Notes under the pieces: model-generated
Told to the model about the DNA's origin: nothing
What the model saw: the letters and a program-made list of their open reading frames with translations, nothing else
Database searches by the model: none
NCBI RefSeq assembly: GCF_002846495.1
Contig: NZ_PJNE01000001.1
Location: 2,604,001 to 2,668,000 of the forward strand
Source of the DNA: Phycicoccus duodecadis
GTDB lineage: Bacteria > Actinomycetota > Actinomycetes > Actinomycetales > Dermatophilaceae
DNA length: 64,000 nt
Reading direction: 5' to 3'
Program-made: the position numbers and the translations under genes
Shown: positions 41,155 through 49,958 of the stretch, piece by piece
How positions within the stretch are numbered: the first letter of the stretch is position 1
How the letters are laid out: every line of letters starts with the position of its first letter

Positions 41155-41769
41155 TCAGGAGACGGCCCCCGCGGCCGAGCGCTTGCGGAAGAGGTGGACC
41201 CCCACCGCGACGACGACGACCACCCCGACGACCACGAGCGACCCGGTGCCGAGCCACGCCTCCAGCCGCTGGTAGGAGTGACCCGCGAGGTACCCGCCGA
41301 CCACCGTCGCGAGGCCCCAGGCCAGGCCGCCGAGCGCGTTCCAGCGCAGGAACACCGGGTAGGGCAGCTTGGAGGCGCCCGACAGGGCCGGCGTCACCGC
41401 CCGCAGGAACGCCGTCCAGCGGGAGAGGAACACCGCCACCGGCCCGCGGCGTACGAGGAACTCCTGCGCCGACTCGATGCGCGGGCGGAAGCGGTGCAGC
41501 ATCCGCAGCTCGACGAGCCGCGGCCCGAGATGGCGCCCCACCTCGTACCCCACGCTGTCGCCGATGATCGCCATGGCGACCACGAGGACCGCCATCCACA
41601 CCACGCTGGTGTGGCCGATGGCGGCCGTCACGCCGCCGAGGATGGCCGCCGTCTCCCCCGGCACGACGAAGCCGACGAAGAGGGCGTCCTCGACGAAGAC
41701 GACCAGCCCGACGACGACGTAGACGACCCAGGCCGGCTGGCCGAGGATCTGCTCGAGGAGTCCGCTCAC
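41155..41769 (-). CDS. DedA family membrane protein (copy 1)
   Basis: A 204-residue SNARE-associated/DedA protein. The N-terminal part has a re-entrant region with FVGFVVPGETAAILGGVTAA, followed by helices and the family motif FLSRWTAFLRAVTPALSGASKLPYPVFLRWNALGGLAWGL, which holds the conserved Arg. DedA proteins are linked to membrane-lipid transport (undecaprenyl phosphate flipping) and proton homeostasis. A related copy lies directly upstream on the same strand. Confidence 0.88.
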   Translation of the reverse strand: MSGLLEQILGQPAWVVYVVVGLVVFVEDALFVGFVVPGETAAILGGVTAAIGHTSVVWMAVLVVAMAIIGDSVGYEVGRHLGPRLVELRMLHRFRPRIESAQEFLVRRGPVAVFLSRWTAFLRAVTPALSGASKLPYPVFLRWNALGGLAWGLATVVGGYLAGHSYQRLEAWLGTGSLVVVGVVVVVAVGVHLFRKRSAAGAVS

Positions 41770-41805
41770 CCGGTCATCCTCCCCCGCGACCCTGTGCGCC
41801 GGGGG

Positions 41806-42462
41806 TCAGGCGGCCAGGACGACGTCGGCCACGGGCGCGTCGGCGCCGAACCGGGCGGCGGCCACGGCGACCCGGCGCCGGTGCAGCGCCACGAGGGCGC
41901 CCCCGGCCAGGGCCAGGCCGAGCAGGAGCGCTCCCCCACCGCCGAGCCAGCCCTGCACCTCGGCGTACGAGCGGCCGGCCAGGGCGCCGAGCACGACGCT
42001 CGTGGCGCCCCAGGTGACGGCCCCGAGCCCGTTCCACACCACGAAGCGGCGGTACGACATCCCGGACGCGCCCGCCAGCGCCGGGACCATGGTGCGCACG
42101 AAGGCCGTCCACCGGGCGGCCACCAGCGAGAACGGGCCGCGCCGGGCCATGCCGTCGCGCAGGCGCTCGAGGCGGGCGCGCCGCGAGCGCAACATCCGGC
42201 TGCGCAGGAGCCAGGGGCCGGTGGAGCGCCCCATCCGGAAGCCCAGGCCGTCGCCGACCACGGCGGCCGCCACGACGACCAGCACCATCGGGACCAGGTC
42301 GGTGCGCCCCAGGGCGACCGAGGCACCGCCGGCGAGGGCGGTGGCCTCCCCCGGCAGCAGGATCCCCGCCGGCAGGGCGCCCTCGAGCAGGACCACGATC
42401 CCCACGACGGCGTACACGACCCAGGCCGGCTCGGCGAGCAGGAGGGAGACGACCGTGTCCAT
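41806..42462 (-). CDS. DedA family membrane protein (copy 2)
   Basis: A 218-residue DedA protein clearly paralogous to the downstream neighbour: LPGEATALAGGASVALG and LVAARWTAFVRTMVPALAGASGMSYRRFVVWNGLGAVTWG match the same motifs. The tandem arrangement, 36 bases apart on the same strand, suggests duplication followed by divergence. The short C-terminal extension after the last helix (VAVAAARFGADAPVADVVLAA) is unique to this copy. Distinct substrates are possible but not shown. Confidence 0.88.
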   Translation of the reverse strand: MDTVVSLLLAEPAWVVYAVVGIVVLLEGALPAGILLPGEATALAGGASVALGRTDLVPMVLVVVAAAVVGDGLGFRMGRSTGPWLLRSRMLRSRRARLERLRDGMARRGPFSLVAARWTAFVRTMVPALAGASGMSYRRFVVWNGLGAVTWGATSVVLGALAGRSYAEVQGWLGGGGALLLGLALAGGALVALHRRRVAVAAARFGADAPVADVVLAA

Positions 42463-42617
42463 GGGATGACTCTCGGGCCGGGGGCTGTGGGCGACCTGTG
42501 GTTCGTCGTGGCGGCGGCTCCGGATGGGTGACCCACGACACCCCGACGGGCGCCCACCCCGGCCGAGGGTGACCTTCGCCCCTGTCGGCCCGCCACGAGG
42601 GATGGTGCGCTGGGTGC

Positions 42618-43229
42618 ATGACGACCTCCCGCTCCCCCCACCGGCGCACCCTCGCCGTCCTCGCGGCGTCGACCGCCCTCCTGCTCTCGGGGTGCGGGTC
42701 GTCCGAGCTCGGCGGCGGGATGATGGGCGGGGACGACGGATCGTCCGGTGGGATGCTGCGCGGCGACGGCCGCTACCACGACGCGCGGCTCTCGTGCCCC
42801 GCGCCGGCGACGCTGCCGGGGACCACCGTCCGGGTCTTCCTCATGGACATGGGCATGATGCGCGCCGTCGGTGGCGTCGCCCCCATGGGCTCCCCGATGC
42901 GGCTCGTCGCGTCGTCCCGTTCGGTCCCGGCCGGCCCGGTGTCCCTGGTCGCCGAGAACCGCGGATGGCGGGCCCACGAGCTCGTCGTCCTCCCCCTGCC
43001 CGACGGCGCCCCCGCGGGTCGCCGCGTGCCGGGCGCGGACGGGCGCGTCCCCGAGGACGGAAGCGTCGGGGAGGCCTCGGCGTCGTGCGCGGCCGGCGGC
43101 GGGGAGGGCATCGCGTCCGGTGCGGTGGGATGGGTGACGCTCTCGCTCGCCCCCGCCCGCTACGAGCTGGTGTGCAACCTCGAGAACCACTACGCGAACG
43201 GGATGTACCAGGAGCTCGACGTCCGCTGA
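42618..43229 (+). CDS. Cupredoxin-like lipoprotein
   Basis: A 203-residue exported protein. The signal ends in the lipobox LLSGC (about residue 26). A Met/Gly/Asp-rich stretch follows ([18 protein letters not shown]). The C-terminal half has a cupredoxin pattern with a likely type 1 copper site: His in AHELVVLPL, then Cys, His and Met in [19 protein letters not shown], resembling sulfocyanins. It lies immediately before the copper ATPase gene and its CsoR-like operator. A periplasmic-side or surface copper-binding or electron-transfer role is likely. The ATG at 42618 gives a normal signal peptide. Confidence 0.72.
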   Translation: MTTSRSPHRRTLAVLAASTALLLSGCGSSELGGGMMGGDDGSSGGMLRGDGRYHDARLSCPAPATLPGTTVRVFLMDMGMMRAVGGVAPMGSPMRLVASSRSVPAGPVSLVAENRGWRAHELVVLPLPDGAPAGRRVPGADGRVPEDGSVGEASASCAAGGGEGIASGAVGWVTLSLAPARYELVCNLENHYANGMYQELDVR

Positions 43230-43264
43230 GCGGCCCGAGCGCGACGTCGGGGACGACTTGACGC

Positions 43265-43281
43265 TATACCCCCCTGGGGTA
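43265..43281 (+). promoter_or_regulatory. CsoR-like copper operator upstream of copA
   Basis: TATACCCCCCTGGGGTA; the core TACCCC/GGGGTA is a perfect palindrome with a three-base centre. It lies 13 bases before the copA start codon, covering the promoter/leader region. Confidence 0.65.
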
Positions 43282-43293
43282 CACCCTGGAGGC

Positions 43294-45501
43294 ATGGATG
43301 ACCACGCCCACCACGCTCACCATGCCGTCGCGACCGCGCTCACGGACGCCGCCCACGAGGCGCCCCGCCCCCCGGCCGCCGGCACGGACACGTCCGAGTG
43401 GACCTGCCCCATGCACCCCGAGATCCGCCGCTCCGGCCCGGGACCGTGCCCGATCTGCGGGATGGCGCTCGAGCCGGTCCAGGTCACCGCCGACACGGCG
43501 CCGAGCCACGAGCTCACCGACATGACGCGCCGCTTCCGGGTCGGCGTGGTCCTCTCGGTGCCCGTCCTCGCGCTCGGGATGGGCGGCGACCTCGTCCCCG
43601 CCCTCCACGACGCGCTCCCGGCGCGCACCTCGGCGTGGGTCCAGCTGCTGCTGGCCACCCCGGTCGTGCTCTGGGGCGGGTGGCCGTTCTTCCAGCGGGC
43701 CTGGACCTCCGTGCGGACCCGGCAGCTGAACATGTTCACGCTCGTGGCCATGGGGACCGGCGTCGCGTGGCTGTTCAGCGTGGTGGCGACCGTCGCCCCG
43801 GGCCTCTTCCCCGACGCCTTCCGGATGGACGGGGCGGTCGCGGTCTACTTCGAGGCGGCGGCCGTCATCACCACCCTGGTCCTCCTCGGCCAGGTCCTCG
43901 AGCTGCGTGCCCGCGAGCAGACCTCGGGCGCCATCCGCGCGCTGCTCGACCTCACCCCCGACACCGCCCGCCGCATCGACGAGGACGGCTCCGAGCACGA
44001 CGTCACGCTCGACCTGGTGTCCGTCGGCGACCGGTTCCGGGTCCGGCCGGGCGAGAAGGTCCCCGTCGACGGCGTGGTCGAGGACGGCCGCTCCACCCTC
44101 GACGAGTCCCTCGTCACCGGCGAGTCGATGCCGGTCACGAAGGCCGGCGGCGACACCGTCATCGGCGGCACCATCAACCAGACCGGCTCGCTCGTCGTGC
44201 GGGCCCAGCAGGTCGGCCGCGACACCATGCTGGCGCGGATCGTGCAGATGGTCGCCGAGGCCCAGCGCTCGCGCGCGCCCATCCAGCGGGTGGCCGACCA
44301 GGTGGCGGCCTGGTTCGTGCCGGCGGTCATCGTCGCGGCCGTCGTCGCGTTCGCCGTCTGGGGCCTGGTCGGGCCCGACCCGCGCCTGGCCCACGCCCTG
44401 GTCGTGGCCGTCTCCGTCCTCATCATCGCGTGCCCCTGTGCCCTGGGTCTGGCGACGCCGATGTCGATCATGGTCGGGGTGGGCCGCGGGGCCGGCCTCG
44501 GCGTCCTCGTCAAGAACGCCGAGGCCCTCGAACGGATGGAGAAGGTCGACACCCTCGTCGTCGACAAGACCGGGACGCTCACCGAGGGTCGCCCGTCCGC
44601 GACGGAGGTCGTCACGGCTGAGGGGGTCGACCGCACCGAGCTGCTGCGCCTCGTGGCGGCCGTCGAACGGTCCTCCGAGCACCCGTTGGCCGCCGCCGTC
44701 GTCGCGGCGGCGCGCGACGCCGGCCTGACCGTGCCCGAGGTCTCCGACTTCGACGCCCCGCCCGGCCAGGGGGTGGTCGGCACGGTCGAGGGCCGTACCG
44801 TCCGCGTCGGCAACGCGGCGTTCCTGGCCGGGGCGGGCCTCGACCCGAGCGCGTTCACCTCCCGCGCCGACGCACTGCGCGGCGAGGGCGCGACCGTGGT
44901 CCTCGCGGGGGTCGACGACCAGGTGGCGGGGATCCTGGCGATCGCCGACCCGGTGAAGGAGACGACGCCCGAGACGGTGCGCTCGCTGCGGGCCGAGGGG
45001 ATCCAGGTGGTGATGCTCACCGGCGACAACCGCGTGACCGCCGAGGCGGTGGCCCGCCGGCTCGGCATCGACCACGTGGAGGCCGAGGTGCTGCCCGACC
45101 ACAAGGCCGACATCGTCCAGCGCCTGCGCCGTGAGGGCCGCGTGGTGGCCATGGCGGGTGACGGGGTCAACGACGCGCCCGCCCTGGCCGCGGCGGACGT
45201 GGGTCTGGCCATGGGCACGGGCACCGACGTGGCGATCGAGAGCGCCGGCATCACCCTCCTGCGCGGCGACCTCACCGGCATCCTGCGCGCGCGGCGGCTG
45301 TCGGAGGCCACCATGGCGAACATCCGGCAGAACCTGGGCTTCGCGTTCGTCTACAACGTGGCCGGCATCCCCGTCGCGGCCGGCGTCCTCTACCCGGCCT
45401 TCGGCCTGCTGCTCTCACCGATGATCGCGGCGGCGGCGATGGCGCTGTCGTCGGTCAGCGTCATCGGCAACGCGCTCCGGCTGCGGGCACGTCACTTCTG
45501 A
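43294..45501 (+). CDS. copA: Copper-translocating P1B-type ATPase
   Basis: A 735-residue heavy-metal ATPase. The N-terminus is His-rich ([15 protein letters not shown]) with a short metal-binding domain of the CPMHPEI...CPICGM type in place of an HMA domain. The membrane CPx motif is [13 protein letters not shown], the phosphorylation site DKTGTLTEG, the nucleotide site ERSSEHPLA, and the hinge [11 protein letters not shown]. The last helices carry NxxxxYN ([13 protein letters not shown]) and SSVSV motifs of Cu(I) pumps (P1B-1). The start at ATG 43294 has TGGAGG upstream; an earlier in-frame start would lie before the operator. It is expected to export Cu(I) and to be induced by copper. Confidence 0.93.
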   Translation: MDDHAHHAHHAVATALTDAAHEAPRPPAAGTDTSEWTCPMHPEIRRSGPGPCPICGMALEPVQVTADTAPSHELTDMTRRFRVGVVLSVPVLALGMGGDLVPALHDALPARTSAWVQLLLATPVVLWGGWPFFQRAWTSVRTRQLNMFTLVAMGTGVAWLFSVVATVAPGLFPDAFRMDGAVAVYFEAAAVITTLVLLGQVLELRAREQTSGAIRALLDLTPDTARRIDEDGSEHDVTLDLVSVGDRFRVRPGEKVPVDGVVEDGRSTLDESLVTGESMPVTKAGGDTVIGGTINQTGSLVVRAQQVGRDTMLARIVQMVAEAQRSRAPIQRVADQVAAWFVPAVIVAAVVAFAVWGLVGPDPRLAHALVVAVSVLIIACPCALGLATPMSIMVGVGRGAGLGVLVKNAEALERMEKVDTLVVDKTGTLTEGRPSATEVVTAEGVDRTELLRLVAAVERSSEHPLAAAVVAAARDAGLTVPEVSDFDAPPGQGVVGTVEGRTVRVGNAAFLAGAGLDPSAFTSRADALRGEGATVVLAGVDDQVAGILAIADPVKETTPETVRSLRAEGIQVVMLTGDNRVTAEAVARRLGIDHVEAEVLPDHKADIVQRLRREGRVVAMAGDGVNDAPALAAADVGLAMGTGTDVAIESAGITLLRGDLTGILRARRLSEATMANIRQNLGFAFVYNVAGIPVAAGVLYPAFGLLLSPMIAAAAMALSSVSVIGNALRLRARHF

Positions 45502-47117
45502 GTGGGGCCGCGGCTGTGCCGCCCGGTCGCCGGCCGTCGGCGCACGACGAACCCGCCGACGAGCCGCTGGAGGGGCTCCAGGAAGCAGCCCAGGCCGATG
45601 GCGAGGTAGAACGCGTTCTCGGTCAGGGCGGCCCAGCCCGGAGCGAACACCTCGTCCGGGGCCTCGCCCTGTCCTTCGTACAGGGCGGGGACGGACCGAC
45701 CGACACCGGCGGAGTCCCCGACGATCTCGACGTCGGTGAACGAGAGCCGGCCGTCCGCGCTGCGGAAGTCGCCGTAGTGGGCACAGGGGCCCCGTCCGCT
45801 GCAGTCCTCGGACGTGACGGTGAAGGTCCCTTGGACGCCTCGGCCCTGGGCCGCGTCCCACGTGGGTCCGACCTGGCCGACCGAGAACCACAGGAGGACG
45901 CCACCGAGCGCGCCGAAGAACAGCAGGCGCAGGACCGTACCGACCACCGGGGCCCGCTCGAGCGCGGCACCCATCCGGGGGTGGGCGCCGAGCTCCAGGT
46001 CACGCCAGCGGTGCGCGGCGCGCAGCGGTCCCACGACGGGCAGCGGGCCGGAGTCCGTCTCGATGCTGAGCCAGCTGCCGTCGGCCACCGGGCCGCGGAC
46101 CCCGGCGACCACGGCTCCGCCTCGGGGCGATCCCGGATCCCCGCCGGAGCCGAGCCGCACCCATCCCACGGGCTGGGCACTGCCGGCGAGCACGATCCCG
46201 GCCTCGTCGCCGTGGGCGATCCGCACGCGGTGCAGCGCCGGCGCGTGGGTCCGGCGCGCGGCCCGACCTCTGGCGACTACCTGGACCACGGCCCACGCGG
46301 CCACGAAGACGCCGAGGACCACCCAGCCGAACCAGAAGGTGTACCCGTGCGGCTCGCTGGCGAGAGCCGACCAGGTCGGGTCCTCGGGGTCCAGCAGGAC
46401 CACCCGCTCGCTGCCCCGGTCGAGCTCGTCGGTCACCTCGATGCTCACCCGCTGACCGGCGCGAGGACCGGCTTCGAGCTGGAACAGCTGCTGGTAGCCG
46501 TCGTCCGGCGGCGACACGACGCGGGCCCTGGTCGGCTCGGCGCGCTCCACGTGGGCCTGCTCCTGAGCCGTCTGGACCTGGTACCCGACGACGGAGCCGG
46601 CGACCAGGAGAAGCCCGACGGCGCCGACGCCGGGGACGACCACGGCGGCCCAGCCGCGACGGCGCACCCGGCGGCCGGTGGCCGGGACAGCGGCAGTGGC
46701 GCTTCGGCCGCCGTCCGCCCCCGCGTCGGCGACCTGCGCCTGGCGGGCACGCAGGGCCCGAAGGACCGCGACGCCTCCCGTCGAGGCGACAGCGAGCACG
46801 ACGCCGGCGTACCGGCCTGGCTCGCTCGGGTCGAACAGCGCACTGAGGATGCCGGCGCCGAGCCCCGCGACCAGCGCAGCCACCGGCTGCCACCAGAAGG
46901 CGAGCGCAGCGATGCCCATGAGGGCGACCACCATCGGGAAGACGGCGTCAGGGGGGCGTGGCGCCTCGACCGAGCAGACGGCGCCCGGGTCTCCGGCCGT
47001 GCTCGCGATGACCGACCCGGCCAGGAGGGCCCACCAGGCGAACGGCACCCAGACCGGGGGCTGCATCAGCAGCCACTGGTTCCGCGGCTGACCGGTGCGG
47101 GGACGGGCGTCGGACAC
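45492..47117 (-). CDS. Large hypothetical membrane protein
   Basis: A 541-residue protein starting with GTG at 47117 (an ATG at 47066 would also keep all helices). About seven hydrophobic segments: three at the N-terminus ([43 protein letters not shown]), one near 135 and others later. Between them are polar domains; one contains [24 protein letters not shown], similar to DUF3592-type loops. The C-terminal part ends in a basic tail. Its 3' end overlaps the end of copA by ten bases, tail to tail. I do not recognise a function. Confidence 0.55.
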   Translation of the reverse strand: MSDARPRTGQPRNQWLLMQPPVWVPFAWWALLAGSVIASTAGDPGAVCSVEAPRPPDAVFPMVVALMGIAALAFWWQPVAALVAGLGAGILSALFDPSEPGRYAGVVLAVASTGGVAVLRALRARQAQVADAGADGGRSATAAVPATGRRVRRRGWAAVVVPGVGAVGLLLVAGSVVGYQVQTAQEQAHVERAEPTRARVVSPPDDGYQQLFQLEAGPRAGQRVSIEVTDELDRGSERVVLLDPEDPTWSALASEPHGYTFWFGWVVLGVFVAAWAVVQVVARGRAARRTHAPALHRVRIAHGDEAGIVLAGSAQPVGWVRLGSGGDPGSPRGGAVVAGVRGPVADGSWLSIETDSGPLPVVGPLRAAHRWRDLELGAHPRMGAALERAPVVGTVLRLLFFGALGGVLLWFSVGQVGPTWDAAQGRGVQGTFTVTSEDCSGRGPCAHYGDFRSADGRLSFTDVEIVGDSAGVGRSVPALYEGQGEAPDEVFAPGWAALTENAFYLAIGLGCFLEPLQRLVGGFVVRRRPATGRHSRGPTQK

Positions 47118-47419
47118 GGTGAGGATTGTGCCCGCCCCGACATCCCCTGCCGCCCGCCGACACGAAAGCGCCCCGGGTCGCGGGCTCCCGGGGCGCTCCG
47201 TCACAGTGATGACGGGGAAGTCCTTCGATGGCGCGGACATATCCATGTCAGGAGCGGACTTCCGCGCCATCAGCGTGACCGCGCGGGTGTTCTGGCCGAA
47301 ACGCGCGCCGTACTCTCGGCCGTCCTCTCCCTCGGATCGACGCCGTCCGGCAGGAGCTCTCGGGCGGGACGAGGCACGAGAACGCCGGTCCGAGCCCTGA
47401 GGCTCGAACCGGCGGTCGG
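47118..47419. other. Gene-free gap with nested inverted repeats
   Basis: About 300 bases between the membrane gene and tRNA-Ser(CGA). A perfect 11-base hairpin lies at 47167-47197 (arms AGCGCCCCGGG) and another 11-base inverted repeat at 47227-47271 (arms GATGGCGCGGA), which itself encloses GACAT/ATGTC. The tRNA terminator is at 47383-47414. The minus strand stays open in frame with the membrane gene, but the extra residues look non-coding. No RNA family was recognised. Confidence 0.4.
47383..47414 (-). terminator. Terminator after tRNA-Ser(CGA)
   Basis: 14-base stem (CGCCGGTTCGAGCC with its complement, one G-T pair) and a four-base loop, six bases past the tRNA 3' end on the minus strand, followed by TT. 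Confidence 0.65.
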
Positions 47420-47506
47420 CGGTGGCGGTGGGATTTGAACCCACGGACGGGTTGCCCCGTCACACGCTTTCGAGGCGTGCTCCTTCGGCCGCTCGGACAC
47501 GCCACC
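47420..47506 (-). tRNA. tRNA-Ser(CGA)
   Basis: Acceptor GGTGGCG pairs with CGCCACC; discriminator G; CCA is not encoded (CCG follows). Anticodon stem CACGC/GCGTG encloses loop CTCGAAA, anticodon CGA (reads UCG). The long variable arm (TGACGGGGCAACCCGTC) and T-loop GGTTCAAATC confirm serine type. Confidence 0.95.
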
Positions 47507-47572
47507 GCCGGAGAGGCTACCGGAGCACCACCCCGCCCGGAAATTCGGTGGCCGGACGACGGGTGATACCGC

Positions 47573-48049
47573 TCAGCCGGGGTTGCGCTGGCCGCCGAAG
47601 AAGTCCCTGACCAGAGCCGCACACTCCGGCTCGAGCACGCCGCCGACCACCTCGGCCCGGTGGGTCGAGCGACGGTCGCGCGGCAGGTCCCACACCGACC
47701 CGCAGGCCCCGAGCTTGGGGTCCCAGGCGCCCAGGACCACCCGCACCACCCGCGCCAGCAGCAGCGCGCCGGCGCACATCGGGCACGGCTCCATCGTGAC
47801 CACGAGCTGGCAGCCCTCGAGGCGCCACTCCCCGAGCGTCCGGGCGGCGGCGCGCAGCGCCACGACCTCGGCGTGCCCGGTGGGGTCACCCTCGGCCTCG
47901 CGCACGTTCCACCCTTCGCCCAGCACCTCGCCCGACGGCCCGACCACGAGCGCCCCCACCGGCACGTCACCCGTGGCCGGGGCCCGCTTGGCGAGCGCGA
48001 GGGCGTGCCGCATCCGGGCCTCGTCGAGGGGATCGGGCGGGAAGGGCAC
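47573..48049 (-). CDS. tadA: tRNA-specific adenosine deaminase
   Basis: A 158-residue zinc deaminase that converts A34 to inosine in tRNA-Arg(ACG). The catalytic HAEVVALR (His and Glu) and EPCPMCAGALLLAR (two Cys) motifs form the zinc site, and GDVPVGALVV is the usual opening strand. The length is normal. The GTG at 48049 lies 16 bases from the divergent upp start, so the two share a very short promoter gap. It sits between tRNA-Ser and upp, common in actinobacteria. Confidence 0.93.
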   Translation of the reverse strand: MPFPPDPLDEARMRHALALAKRAPATGDVPVGALVVGPSGEVLGEGWNVREAEGDPTGHAEVVALRAAARTLGEWRLEGCQLVVTMEPCPMCAGALLLARVVRVVLGAWDPKLGACGSVWDLPRDRRSTHRAEVVGGVLEPECAALVRDFFGGQRNPG

Positions 48050-48053
48050 GCGC

Positions 48054-48059
48054 TAAGTT
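48054..48059 (+). promoter_or_regulatory. -10 box for leaderless upp
   Basis: TAAGTT followed by six bases and the ATG at 48066; lies in the 16-base gap and tadA start region. Confidence 0.45.
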
Positions 48060-48065
48060 TCACCC

Positions 48066-48707
48066 ATGCGCGTGATCAACCCGGACCACCGGCTCATCGC
48101 CCACAAGCTGACCTACCTCCGGGACGAGCGGACCGACTCCCCCACCTTCCGGCGCCTGGCCGAGGAGCTCATGACGCTCCTGGCGTACGAGGCGACCCGC
48201 GAGGTGCGCGTCGAGCCCTTCGAGATCCGCACCCCCGTGGCCCCCACCACGGGCATCAAGCTCTCCAACCCCAAGCCGCTGATCGTCCCCATCCTGCGGG
48301 CCGGCCTCGGGATGCTCGAGGGGATGGTGCGCCTGCTGCCCAGCGCCGAGGTCGGCTTCCTCGGGATGCAGCGCAACGAGGAGACCCTCGAGGCCATCAC
48401 CTACGCCAACCGGCTCCCCGACGACCTCACCGGCCGCCAGGTCTACGTGCTCGACCCGATGCTGGCCACCGGCGGCTCGATGGCCGACGCGATCCACTAC
48501 CTGGCCGAGCGCGGCGCCGACGACATCACGGCGGTCTGCCTGCTGGCGGCGCCCGAGGGCGTCGCGCACCTCGGCGAGTCCGTCGACCCGCTGTCGGCCA
48601 CGGTCACCCTCGTCACCGGCGCCATCGACGAGAGGCTCAACGAGCTCGGCTACATCGTGCCGGGGCTCGGCGACGCCGGCGACCGTCTCTACGGCCTCGC
48701 CGAGTAG
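48066..48707 (+). CDS. upp: Uracil phosphoribosyltransferase
   Basis: A 213-residue type I phosphoribosyltransferase that salvages uracil to UMP with PRPP. The PRPP-binding motif is [18 protein letters not shown]. The N-terminal [23 protein letters not shown] is characteristic, as are [17 protein letters not shown] and the uracil-binding [16 protein letters not shown] at the C-terminus. The length is normal. It is divergent from tadA. Confidence 0.96.
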   Translation: MRVINPDHRLIAHKLTYLRDERTDSPTFRRLAEELMTLLAYEATREVRVEPFEIRTPVAPTTGIKLSNPKPLIVPILRAGLGMLEGMVRLLPSAEVGFLGMQRNEETLEAITYANRLPDDLTGRQVYVLDPMLATGGSMADAIHYLAERGADDITAVCLLAAPEGVAHLGESVDPLSATVTLVTGAIDERLNELGYIVPGLGDAGDRLYGLAE

Positions 48708-48829
48708 GCCGCCGGGGCGGACCGCGACACGCCACGCCGCACCGCCTCATCCGTCACATCCGTCACCTCTGGGACGATCATGAGTCGAGGCGTGCATCGG
48801 GTGCGCCGCGTTGCAGGAGGACGTGAGCC

Positions 48830-48997
48830 ATGCCGCCGATCAAGAAGATCGTCCTGTGGCTCCTCGTCATCTTCCTGCTCTACGCGATCCTGACCTCCCC
48901 CACCGAGGCGGCCAACATCTTCGGCGCGGCCTGGAACGTCATCACGAACGGCGTCTCCAACATCGGGAAGTTCTTCGACAGCCTCCTGAAGGGCTGA
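48830..48997 (+). CDS. 55-residue membrane-anchored small protein
   Basis: A short protein: a basic start (PPIKKIVLW), one membrane helix (about residues 7-20, VLWLLVIFLLYAIL) and an amphipathic C-terminus (NIFGAAWNVITNGVSNIGKFFDSLLKG). GGAGG lies upstream of the ATG at 48830, a good ribosome site. It ends four bases before the GTG of the PH-domain protein, so it is in the same operon. Homologous small proteins next to PH-domain genes occur in actinobacteria, but I cannot name a role. Confidence 0.75.
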   Translation: MPPIKKIVLWLLVIFLLYAILTSPTEAANIFGAAWNVITNGVSNIGKFFDSLLKG

Positions 48998-49001
48998 CCC
49001 C

Positions 49002-49931
49002 GTGGGGCGGCAGGGCGCCGTCGTCCACGACGGGACCCCCGACACGGTCGAGGCAGACCTGTCGGTGATGCCGCGCCGGGTGCGCACCAGCCTGCTGCGT
49101 CAGCTCGCCGAAGGGGAGCGGATCGTCATCCGCACCCGCCAGCACCCGATGGTCCTGTGGCGCCAGACGGTCTGGCCGCTGGTGGCCGCGTGGGTGTGGT
49201 GGTGGCTGGTCTTCCGGGTGCAGGCCACGCCGCGTTTCATCGACGTCGCCACCGTGGTGCTGCTGGTGGGGCTGGCCCGGCTCGGCTGGATGGAGCTCGA
49301 GCGTCGCTACCGCTGGTTCGTGGCCACCAACAAGCGCATCCTCAAGCACGAGGGGTTCCTCGACCTCAGCGTGCCGATGATGCGGCTGACCAAGGTCACC
49401 GACATGACCTACCGCCGCAGCCTGGCGGGCGAGCTGCTGGGCTTCGGCACCATCATCATCGAGAGCGCCGGGCAGCAGCAGGCGATCCGCGACCTCACCT
49501 ACGTCCCCGAGCCCGACCAGGTGAGCGCGGCGCTCAACTCCGAGATCTTCGGCGAGAAGCCCCGGCGACGTGACGAGCACGGCGGGCGCGGCTGGCCCCG
49601 CATCTCCCCCCGGCGGCGGCGCCGCGACGAGGACGACGACGGCTGGGACGACGGCGGCCCGGGTGACGACCTCGGCCCGCCCCCGTCCGACCCCGGCAGC
49701 GGTGGCGTCGACGTGTCGCCGGCCGGGCACCCGCCGACGGTGCGCCCCGAGACCTGGTATCGCAGCTCGAACCTCGGCGCGCCGCGCCGGCTGGGCGACA
49801 CCGGCGAGATACCCGTCGTGCGGGCCGGCGACGAGGACCCGGGCCGCGACGACGAGGGCGGGCCGGACGGCGGCGGCCGGGTGCGCGAGATCCCGCTGTA
49901 CCCGCCGCGCGACTGGGTCGACCGGCGCTGA
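49002..49931 (+). CDS. PH-domain membrane protein
   Basis: A 309-residue protein. The first 40 residues are soluble, two membrane helices follow (about residues 56-70, VWPLVAAWVWWWLVF, and 78-95, FIDVATVVLLVGLARLGW), and then a bacterial PH (bPH2/DUF304) domain: RRYRWFVATNKRILKHEGFLDLSVPMMRLTKVTDMTYRRSLAGELLGFGTIIIESAG. After residue 190 is a disordered tail rich in Arg, Asp, Gly and Pro. Start is GTG at 49002. It is co-transcribed with the preceding 55-residue protein. Lipid or membrane-stress association is a family inference. Confidence 0.85.
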   Translation: MGRQGAVVHDGTPDTVEADLSVMPRRVRTSLLRQLAEGERIVIRTRQHPMVLWRQTVWPLVAAWVWWWLVFRVQATPRFIDVATVVLLVGLARLGWMELERRYRWFVATNKRILKHEGFLDLSVPMMRLTKVTDMTYRRSLAGELLGFGTIIIESAGQQQAIRDLTYVPEPDQVSAALNSEIFGEKPRRRDEHGGRGWPRISPRRRRRDEDDDGWDDGGPGDDLGPPPSDPGSGGVDVSPAGHPPTVRPETWYRSSNLGAPRRLGDTGEIPVVRAGDEDPGRDDEGGPDGGGRVREIPLYPPRDWVDRR

Positions 49932-49958
49932 CCGCCGGGCCGCGACGGAGGGGGTCCG

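Noticed and set aside
47118..47444. Extension of the membrane-protein frame through the gap upstream of 47117
   Set aside because: The frame is open, but the added residues are basic/Pro-rich, cross two perfect hairpins and reach the tRNA; not supported as coding.
47270..47500. A 76-codon minus-strand frame starting with MSERPKEHASKACDG
   Set aside because: It is the translated tRNA-Ser(CGA) and its flank; a common false gene.
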